9,833 bases of DNA from Balneolales bacterium (GTDB lineage: Bacteria; Bacteroidota; Rhodothermia; Balneolales; Balneolaceae), in assembly GCA_030830725.1 (NCBI GenBank), contig JAURMN010000029.1, positions 1-9,833 of the forward strand, written 5' to 3'. Positions 1-5,288 of this stretch are shown piece after piece (position 1 is the stretch's first letter; every line of letters starts with the position of its first letter). Made by a program: the position numbers and the translations under genes. The notes under the pieces are model-generated. The model did no database searches, was not told the origin of the DNA, and saw nothing but the letters and a program-made list of their open reading frames with translations.

Positions 1-117
1 CAAACTCTCCAAAGCCTCACGCACCGTATGGGACTTATTCCCTGAAAAATAGGTCTCTGAGAGCCGATCTAAAAGCCCAATTGTTTCGTCATTAAGAGTA
101 AAATTCAATCGTTTCAT
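1..117 (-). CDS. Ribbon-helix-helix (CopG/Arc-type) DNA-binding regulator, N-terminal part only
   Basis: Thirty-nine codons run from an ATG at 117 to the window edge, so the C-terminal part is missing. The visible peptide has ribbon-helix-helix layout: a short basic beta strand (MKRLNFTLND, residues 1-10), a first helix (ETIGLLDRLSETYF, about 11-24), a turn (SGNKS) and a second helix (HTVREALESL, 30-39) with the family's typical 'S..VREAL' pattern. Such proteins dimerise and put the strand into the major groove at repeated half-sites. The start is well fixed, because an in-frame TAG lies two codons upstream. The gene follows the MerC-like gene by 68 nt on the same strand, so it probably shares that promoter. 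The repeated half-sites at 635-665 are natural candidates for its operator (inference). With the C-terminus unseen, an antitoxin of a toxin-antitoxin pair or a NikR-like metal sensor are both possible. Confidence 0.75.
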   Translation of the reverse strand, partial: MKRLNFTLNDETIGLLDRLSETYFSGNKSHTVREALESL

Positions 118-152
118 AATGCTCTAACTTTCAACGCGTGATTTTCTGCCAT
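114..152 (-). other. Tiny open frame whose stop overlaps the regulator start (ATGA)
   Basis: A 12-codon frame (MAENHALKVRAL) starts at 152. Its TGA shares bases with the ATG of the ribbon-helix-helix gene, an arrangement that can couple translation of two frames. The same frame is open back to the TGA that ends the MerC-like protein, so reading past that stop would add 23 residues before the second stop. No clear ribosome binding site is visible. It may be a coupling leader, a remnant of a longer reading frame or chance; the sequence alone does not decide. Confidence 0.2.
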
Positions 153-185
153 TTCGGAGACCTTTTTTAGCCATTCTCCAGCGCT

Positions 186-593
186 TCAATGGTGAGGATG
201 GTGATGATGGTGATCATTTTTACAAACCTGATGATGTCGATAATTCAACACATGCCCGATAATCAACAACACACTCCCTGCTACTGTAAACGTTGTCTCC
301 GCCAAAAACCCTAACACGCTGTGACCCACAGCCCAACCCGTCAGAATTACGGCAAACCCTCCGATCAGATAGGCATGTATACGACGATCGTGTGCCGAAC
401 GACGAATAGCCAGTACAATCGTCGGTAAAATTACCACTGCTAACACCGGATGGGACCACTCGTGAATCACTTCGGGCACCGGCACGATGGGCAAGAGGCT
501 CACCAACACAGGCAAAGCCAAGCAATGAATCAAACACAGGGTAGAAAGGCCAATCCCGAGTCGATCCCACAGGGTAACAGAATGTTTTGACAC
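186..593 (-). CDS. MerC-like small integral membrane protein with histidine-rich C-terminus
   Basis: A 135-residue inner-membrane protein with four predicted hydrophobic segments at about 12-36, 48-64, 74-93 and 101-117. The first segment carries a Cys-x-x-His-Cys group (C20, H23, C24) next to 'LALPVL', resembling the vicinal-cysteine segment of MerC mercury transporters (MerC family, PF03203, by recognition only). The tail has H120, H121 and C124, then a run of five His, Pro and two His at 128-135, an evident metal-binding tail facing one side of the membrane. The start is GTG at 593: an in-frame TAA lies just upstream and no Met follows inside the protein. No Shine-Dalgarno sequence is seen. 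MerC-domain proteins in this phylum are common outside mercury operons, so zinc, copper or another soft metal is as likely as mercury. No merA, merR or merP is visible nearby. The ribbon-helix-helix gene follows 68 nt downstream, and an operator-like palindrome lies just upstream. Confidence 0.75.
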   Translation of the reverse strand: MSKHSVTLWDRLGIGLSTLCLIHCLALPVLVSLLPIVPVPEVIHEWSHPVLAVVILPTIVLAIRRSAHDRRIHAYLIGGFAVILTGWAVGHSVLGFLAETTFTVAGSVLLIIGHVLNYRHHQVCKNDHHHHHPHH

Positions 594-634
594 AACTTAA
601 TAATTAGAATAAAAGAGGAACTCACATTTTCAGC

Positions 635-665
635 GTGTGTATAAATATACACACTGTTTACACAC
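635..665. promoter_or_regulatory. Operator array: perfect 9-2-9 palindrome plus a third half-site
   Basis: Arms at 635-643 (GTGTGTATA) and 646-654 (TATACACAC) are exact reverse complements separated by two A residues. A third copy of the right arm, TTTACACAC at 657-665, matches 8 of 9 bases. It sits 11 bp from the second, about one helical turn, so the two face the same side of the DNA. The array lies 42-72 bases upstream of the GTG start of the MerC-like gene. It also overlaps the best promoter-like sequence for that gene, as expected for repressor binding. A ribbon-helix-helix protein encoded two genes later in the same direction is the obvious candidate ligand; a Fur/Zur-type or other dimeric regulator encoded elsewhere is the alternative. 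Confidence 0.6.
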
Positions 666-672
666 CCTGCAA
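642..672 (-). promoter_or_regulatory. Possible Bacteroidota-type promoter of the MerC-like gene
   Basis: Read on the minus strand, TATATTTA at 649-642 matches the phylum's -7 consensus TAnnTTTG at every defined position except the last. A TTG at 672-670 stands 20 bases upstream, close to the usual place of the -33 element. Transcription would start near 636 and give a leader of about 43 nt. The -7 element lies inside the palindrome, so regulator binding would block the polymerase. The match is short and AT-rich sequence gives such hits by chance. Confidence 0.35.
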
Positions 673-766
673 TTTCGTTCATTCATCATACCAGCCTCTC
701 TCAACCTTTCTCAAATCATCGCACTACTTCACGCACCTCTCGCGTAGCCATCCACATTAAAAATCC

Positions 767-1090
767 TCACAAATTGGACTCGCGCTCTTCTCCTTTTTGC
801 TTGGTAAAACTCCGTTTGGGATTCTGTGGCACGGGATCATACCCACTGTCACCCCAGGGATGGCAACGTCCAATTCGTCTAAGCCCCAGCCAATAACCTT
901 TAAATGGGCCCCACTCCTGCAGCGCATTGATCATATAGTGTGAACACGTTGGATGGTACCGACACTGTTTGCCCAGATAGGGAGATAAGACCGCCTGATA
1001 GAGTTTAACCAGGCCAATGAGCAGAAACACTAGGCCTTTTTGAACGGCGGAAAAGATATTATTTAGCCCCTTCTGAATCACCAGGCTCAA
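767..1090 (-). CDS. yidD: YidD, membrane protein insertion efficiency factor
   Basis: A 107-residue protein with the full YidD signature. A hydrophobic/amphipathic N-terminal segment (about 19-38, ending 'LYQAVLSP') is followed by the cysteine block CRYHPTCSHY (43-52) and RCHPWGDSGYDPVP (75-88), giving the conserved cysteines C43, C49 and C76. YidD is a peripheral membrane protein that helps YidC insert proteins into the inner membrane. In many bacteria it lies in the rpmH-rnpA-yidD-yidC cluster; here it is instead the last gene behind cysS. The ATG at 1090 overlaps the 3' end of cysS by 32 bases. Family members often begin near the 'LVFLLIGLVKLYQ' segment, so a later non-ATG start is possible, but no other Met lies in that region. 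The lysine- and glutamate-rich tail after residue 90 is typical low-complexity. Confidence 0.93.
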   Translation of the reverse strand: MSLVIQKGLNNIFSAVQKGLVFLLIGLVKLYQAVLSPYLGKQCRYHPTCSHYMINALQEWGPFKGYWLGLRRIGRCHPWGDSGYDPVPQNPKRSFTKQKGEERESNL

Positions 1091-2705
1091 AATATTCTAC
1101 CTCCGTGGTACCACCTTTTCCATCTTTAAGACGGATTCCAAGAGCTTCCAAGGTGTCACGAATTTGATCGGAGGTCTCAAAATCACGAGTACCTCTGGCT
1201 TTGGCTCGTAGTGAGATAATCAGATCAAGGACACCGCTTAATCGATCCGTTTCATCTTGAACCTCTTCTTTGAGACCGAGGATGTCAAATAAAATGACTT
1301 CATATTGAAACCGAAGCCACTCGAGATATTCAGATGAAAGTTCCTTAATGTCGAGTTGATGATGATGGAGGGCATTTATTTTTCCGGCGATATCAAATAA
1401 AATCGCCAATGTCTTGGCCGTATTGAGATCATCACTCATGGTCTCATAACAGCGATTAAACAGACCTAGTAGTTCGTTTTCAAGCTTTGATTTTGGGGTA
1501 GGCCACATCCACGATCCATGATTCTGAAGATTGGATCCATAATGTTCCTCCTTTGCGACCACACCCGCGACTACATGAGAGGCAGTGAATGAGTCATGTT
1601 GCACTTTGGGTACGAGAACTCGCAATATCCGGGTAGCCTGCAATAGACGGTGGAGTGCTTTTTCTGCTGCCAGCAAAGCATCATTTGAAAAATCAATTGG
1701 GCTGTGATAATGGGATTGGAGCATCAAAAAACGAATACTCATGGGGCTGTATGCACGCTCCAGAATCGCATGTGTCCCCATAAATAATTCATTTAGCGTA
1801 ACAAAATTACCAGCAGATTTGCTCATTTTGGATCCGTCCAGGGTAACCATATTATGGTGAATCCAAATCTTTGCTGGTCCGTGACCAAAGGCTCCGCACG
1901 ATTGAGCAATTTCAGCTTCGTGATGCGGAAACTGGAGATCCAATCCACCACCGTGAATATCGAAAGTTTCTCCTAAATACTTGGTACTCATCGCGGTACA
2001 CTCGATATGCCACCCTGGAAATCCATCTCCCCACGGAGACTTCCAACGCATGATATGTCCGGCCTCGGCTTTTTTCCAAAGCGCAAAATCATGAGGCCCT
2101 CGTTTTTCATCATGACCGGTCGTGTCTCTGGACGCTACCTGAAGCTCTTCTAAAATCTTACCGGAAAGATCCCCATATGAGTAGGCTTCCCGATAATGAG
2201 TTAAATCAAAATAAACACTGCCATTCACCTCATAGGCGAAACCTTTGCGCAGGAGTTCTTCAATCAATTCGATTTGCTCCGGAATATGGCCGGTGGCGTG
2301 GGGTTCAATACTGGGATGCTCACAATTCAACGCGTCCATTCCCTCACGGTAGAGGTTTGTGTAGCGCTGGGCTACTTCCATAGGTTCTAACTGTTCCAGA
2401 CGCGCTTTACGAGCTATTTTGTCCTCGCCCTGCTCGAGTTGTTCATCCTGTAGATGCCCTACATCGGTAATATTTCGGATATATCGGACTTTGTATCCAA
2501 GATGCTTTAAATATCGATAGAGAAGATCAAATGTAACCGCTGATCGGGCATGCCCAAGATGCGGTTCACCATATACTGTCGGACCACATACATACATGCC
2601 TACCGCAGGTGCACTCAGGGGTTCAAAACGTTCTTTTGCGCGCGTGAGTGAGTTACTCAGAAGAAGCGGATATTCGGTGGCTTTTGGATGCATCTCCCGG
2701 GACAT
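1059..2705 (-). CDS. cysS: Cysteinyl-tRNA synthetase
   Basis: Class I synthetase that charges tRNA-Cys in the cytoplasm. Visible marks: MYVCGPTVYGEPHLGHAR with the HIGH-type motif HLGH at 49-52; GWHIECTAMS and FDIHGGGLDLQFPHHEAE; and the KMSKS loop at 293-297. The four zinc ligands known from the E. coli enzyme map to C40, C236, H261 and E265, and the 25-residue spacing between the second and third is preserved. At 548 residues it is longer than the usual 460-500. Much of the excess lies in the linker at about 367-408, before the DALR-type helical region (409-480). The C-terminal anticodon-binding part continues with 'RAKARGTRDFETSDQIRDTLEALGI' type sequence, as expected. The start at 2705 is preceded by GAGAGGG, which can serve as ribosome binding site and contains the folE stop. 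M5 is the alternative start. It sits 11 nt after folE and overlaps yidD. Confidence 0.96.
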   Translation of the reverse strand: MSREMHPKATEYPLLLSNSLTRAKERFEPLSAPAVGMYVCGPTVYGEPHLGHARSAVTFDLLYRYLKHLGYKVRYIRNITDVGHLQDEQLEQGEDKIARKARLEQLEPMEVAQRYTNLYREGMDALNCEHPSIEPHATGHIPEQIELIEELLRKGFAYEVNGSVYFDLTHYREAYSYGDLSGKILEELQVASRDTTGHDEKRGPHDFALWKKAEAGHIMRWKSPWGDGFPGWHIECTAMSTKYLGETFDIHGGGLDLQFPHHEAEIAQSCGAFGHGPAKIWIHHNMVTLDGSKMSKSAGNFVTLNELFMGTHAILERAYSPMSIRFLMLQSHYHSPIDFSNDALLAAEKALHRLLQATRILRVLVPKVQHDSFTASHVVAGVVAKEEHYGSNLQNHGSWMWPTPKSKLENELLGLFNRCYETMSDDLNTAKTLAILFDIAGKINALHHHQLDIKELSSEYLEWLRFQYEVILFDILGLKEEVQDETDRLSGVLDLIISLRAKARGTRDFETSDQIRDTLEALGIRLKDGKGGTTEVEYFEPGDSEGAK

Positions 2706-2716
2706 AGGCTGCCCTC

Positions 2717-3439
2717 TCAGCGTAATTCGGTTTTGATGTAATCGATGAATCGCTGCTGATTTTCCGGTTCTTTAAACGCGCCTCGATAATCGGCTGTAAC
2801 CGTACTGCTCGAATCATCTTTGATCCCACGGGTGGATACGCAAAGGTGTTTACTGTCGATATAAACTGCTACATCGGGTGTCTCCAATGCGTTTTGAAGG
2901 GCCTCGGCAATCTGAAGGGTAAGGCGCTCCTGCACTTGTGGACGACTCGCGTAATATTCAACCATACGGTTAATCTTGGACAGGCCAATCACCTTACCAC
3001 GGGAAATATAGCCTACATGGGCTTTTCCGATAAAGGGTAGAAAATGATGCTCACAAAATGAATTAAGGCGGATGTTTTTTTCCACCACCATGTGCCCATA
3101 TTCATACTTGTTGGAGAATTTACGAGCATCCGGCTGATTGACCGGATTAAGACCACTAAATACTTCCTGCACATACATCTTCGCTACTCGGTGCGGGGTT
3201 CCGCTGAGACTCTCATCTGTCGTATCTAAACCAAGTGTATGCATGATTTTCTCGAAGTGTTCTTCGATGATTTCAATTTTTTCCTCATCGCTGAGAGAAA
3301 AAGCATTCTCTCTCATTGGCGTTTCGATCCCGGTCATGAAATGCGCGTCCCCCATCAGTTCTTGCTCATGCTTATGACCATTTTTTGACGCAGATACAGG
3401 AATCGTTTTGGGAGTTAAGGAATCTGAAGATCGGCTCAT
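2717..3439 (-). CDS. folE: GTP cyclohydrolase I (FolE1)
   Basis: Converts GTP to 7,8-dihydroneopterin triphosphate, the first step to tetrahydrofolate and other pterins; a cytoplasmic homodecamer in known examples. Key residues by comparison with the E. coli enzyme: zinc ligands C129 and H132 in SFCEHHFLPF and C200 in SKHLCVSTRG, and catalytic-site H131 and H198. Other family blocks are SGTPHRVAKMYV (79-90), IGLSKINRMVEYYASRPQVQERL (151-173) and the end of the fold near 'STVTADYRGAF' (212-222). At 240 residues it has a polar N-terminal extension of about 40 residues before 'ETPMRENAFSLSDEEK', so starts at M29, M35 or M42 cannot be excluded. The ATG at 3439 has no Shine-Dalgarno sequence, which is common in this phylum. 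It heads the folE-cysS-yidD gene string. Confidence 0.96.
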   Translation of the reverse strand: MSRSSDSLTPKTIPVSASKNGHKHEQELMGDAHFMTGIETPMRENAFSLSDEEKIEIIEEHFEKIMHTLGLDTTDESLSGTPHRVAKMYVQEVFSGLNPVNQPDARKFSNKYEYGHMVVEKNIRLNSFCEHHFLPFIGKAHVGYISRGKVIGLSKINRMVEYYASRPQVQERLTLQIAEALQNALETPDVAVYIDSKHLCVSTRGIKDDSSSTVTADYRGAFKEPENQQRFIDYIKTELR

Positions 3440-3499
3440 AAAAATCGTTCGTGTTGCCGGTAATTGGGTTAGAAGTCATTACCTCTGAGCCTATTGACT

Positions 3500-3507
3500 C
3501 AAATTTA
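3500..3507 (-). promoter_or_regulatory. -7 promoter element (TAAATTTG) ahead of folE
   Basis: On the minus strand the octamer TAAATTTG fits the Bacteroidota -7 consensus TAnnTTTG exactly. It lies 61 bases upstream of the folE ATG, predicting a start near 3493 and a leader of about 50 nt. No good -33 TTTG is seen at the expected distance. An imperfect inverted repeat (TGAGTC...GGCTCA, 5 of 6 pairs, 3486-3501) sits at the predicted start. It would drive folE, cysS and yidD together. Confidence 0.5.
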
Positions 3508-3581
3508 ACAACCATAATTAACTAAAATACGGAAAAACGAGGAATGGAATCGGGTAATCTTGGGAAAAATCAGAAGCAAAA

Positions 3582-3605
3582 AAAAGAGACCCGAAGGTCT
3601 CTTTT
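3582..3605 (-). terminator. Intrinsic terminator with UUCG tetraloop, downstream of the SGNH lipoprotein gene
   Basis: Arms 3582-3591 and 3596-3605 pair over 10 bp. On the minus-strand RNA the loop is C(UUCG)G, an especially stable tetraloop, and the hairpin runs straight into a tract of eight or more U. It begins 33 bases after the stop of the lipoprotein gene. It ends the receptor-lipoprotein transcript and insulates it from the folE promoter about 75 bases further on. Confidence 0.92.
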
Positions 3606-3638
3606 AAAATCTCACAAAAAGTAAAGACTTTCTGAATC

Positions 3639-5255
3639 TTATCGCTGACTCGCACAATCTCCAGCACATAGCTGAACACTCGGAAGGCTTAGGACATCCA
3701 CTCGTGGAAGTTTAGCTCCAAATTCGGCTTCAATCAGGCCAAGCATTTGGTTGGCAATGATCGCATTCCCGCGAATATTTGGATGAACACCATCCGTAGA
3801 AAAGACACCGTTGGGACTAAAGTCAGGCGCAAGATTCACACCATCTACTCTTACACCCAATACACCATCGCTCAAACCAAAGAGGTCATAGAATATCCCT
3901 GATGGGTTGTTTGTTTCCCACAGTGCAATACGCTTGGACCCCGCTAATGCATTTGTTCCCTCTACAACAGCTTTGATGATCGCATTATTAGTCTGGCGAG
4001 CCGTTTCCATTTTGATAATTTCATCCGCAGTGAGTGTGAGTGCATCGCTGATTGGATAGGAAACACCATAAATGATTTGTGCATTGCCAGGAATTACAGG
4101 AGTACCCAGAACAGCACCGGCTCCAAGAAGAACTAATTCAGAACCAACGACAGGATGATTCCCAATAAGTTGCCGCGCCTGACGGTAGGGTTCAAGCTGA
4201 GCACGCTGGGCAGCAGTAATTTGACCTATCGCGAGCATTTGATCCAAAAATGGACCCATATCGGTAAGATTATCATCTACTGATAATATCGCGTTTTGAC
4301 CAGCGGCATACTGTAACTTACGCAAGTTCATCTCATCCGCGGTAATGTACCCGGCTTGAGCTGCCGCTCCCAACAGTAGATTTAAGGCTCCAAACTGCGT
4401 ATTTAGTGCTCCAGCCGTAGCTGCATCTAATGGAATCGCATTCCAGCCAACTGCACGGAAGAATGGAGCCGCGCTTATAAGTGGAATATCTGCTACAACT
4501 CCTTTTGCGGTGCTTTGTGTAACTAAAGCACCCATCGCTGCCGTAAATTTCTCTTGAAATACAGCAGGCGATGTAAGTAGCGCATCATTAGTTCCACCAG
4601 TAGAAGCGTATTGAAGAACGTCGTTATTCCCCAACCAGAAGGTGAAGAAGGAAGGTTTCCGTGCAACGACCTCTGCCAAGACTGTTGACGTGCCTGGTGC
4701 CGATGCAAAACGTGCGTAGAATCCGTTGCTCGCCAAAGCAGGACTATCAATTTGATCCAGCCTCATACCTGGTACTGAGAAGTTATTCAGTGTAGATTTA
4801 TTCCCGGTATACGCCGTAATTGCAGAGCCGGTTACTACTGGAGATGGACCCGGAATGCTAGTATCGAGCTTAAAACGTCCGAGAATTACTCCACCTGGTT
4901 GAGTTACGGACGTATTGAATCCATTCACAGAATTGATGGAAGGTTGATTGAAAGCGCCCCCCCCTGCTGCTGCAAACTGCTTGGCCAATAATGCAGGAAC
5001 GGAATGGTTTTGCCCTAAATCATAGAGCGCTGCATCCATGTAACCGGCTGAGAGAGAATTTCCAATCGCAACATAGGTGGAAAAATCGGCACTCCCCTTG
5101 CTATACGTTGGAGCAGTCGGTAGTGGATTTTCAGCTAAACGATCTTCTACCAACGAATCAAAACTGCCTTCACAGGCCGTAAGCAGGACACCAAAACCTA
5201 GAAGGAAAATGAGTGAGCGTAGATTGTTTTTCATAGGTCTAAAATTGTGTTTCAT
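3639..5255 (-). CDS. Large SGNH/GDSL-family hydrolase, predicted lipoprotein
   Basis: A 538-residue exported lipoprotein. A hydrophobic signal (about 12-27) ends in the lipobox LTAC, with C28 as lipidated residue; the following residues EGSFD have no inner-membrane retention pattern I can assign, so an outer-membrane location is inferred. The SGNH blocks are present. Block I is AIGNSLSAGY with S67 as nucleophile (GNSL in place of GDSL), block II has G163, block III is WLGNNDVL with N211 and D212, and block V is DGVHPN with D488 and H491. The catalytic set is therefore complete. Blocks III and V are 276 residues apart, far more than in compact SGNH enzymes, leaving a large mostly helical insert (about 225-470). 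The substrate is unknown: lipid, acetylated glycan or other ester. The start could be M1 or M8 (at 5234); M8 gives a more usual signal peptide. It follows the receptor gene by 33 nt and is closed by a strong terminator. Confidence 0.88.
   Translation of the reverse strand: MKHNFRPMKNNLRSLIFLLGFGVLLTACEGSFDSLVEDRLAENPLPTAPTYSKGSADFSTYVAIGNSLSAGYMDAALYDLGQNHSVPALLAKQFAAAGGGAFNQPSINSVNGFNTSVTQPGGVILGRFKLDTSIPGPSPVVTGSAITAYTGNKSTLNNFSVPGMRLDQIDSPALASNGFYARFASAPGTSTVLAEVVARKPSFFTFWLGNNDVLQYASTGGTNDALLTSPAVFQEKFTAAMGALVTQSTAKGVVADIPLISAAPFFRAVGWNAIPLDAATAGALNTQFGALNLLLGAAAQAGYITADEMNLRKLQYAAGQNAILSVDDNLTDMGPFLDQMLAIGQITAAQRAQLEPYRQARQLIGNHPVVGSELVLLGAGAVLGTPVIPGNAQIIYGVSYPISDALTLTADEIIKMETARQTNNAIIKAVVEGTNALAGSKRIALWETNNPSGIFYDLFGLSDGVLGVRVDGVNLAPDFSPNGVFSTDGVHPNIRGNAIIANQMLGLIEAEFGAKLPRVDVLSLPSVQLCAGDCASQR
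4957..4964. repeat. C8 homopolymer (G8 in coding sense) inside the SGNH lipoprotein gene
   Basis: Eight consecutive C on the plus strand encode the three glycines 98-100 of the lipoprotein. One-base slippage here would truncate the protein soon after the signal and nucleophile region, so the tract could act as a phase-variation switch or simply be a sequencing-error spot. As given, the frame is intact. Confidence 0.6.
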
Positions 5256-5288
5256 GTAATTGAAAAGATCTTGTTAAGTCAGAGTCGA

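Noticed and set aside
186..215. Repeated CAT/CAC triplets as a microsatellite
   Set aside because: They encode the histidine-rich tail of the MerC-like protein and are not a perfect tandem repeat.
220..570. Alternative minus-strand frame overlapping the MerC-like gene
   Set aside because: Its product lacks hydrophobic segments or motifs, whereas the chosen frame gives four membrane helices, a Cys motif and a His tail.
731..746. Short inverted repeat (ACGC...GCGT) after yidD as a terminator
   Set aside because: Only four base pairs and no following U tract.
1871..2383. Plus-strand open frames antisense to cysS
   Set aside because: No domain signature or ribosome binding site; the opposite strand holds a complete synthetase.
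2846..3377. Plus-strand open frames across folE
   Set aside because: They lie antisense to a gene with clear catalytic residues, have no recognisable motifs and look like codon-bias shadows.
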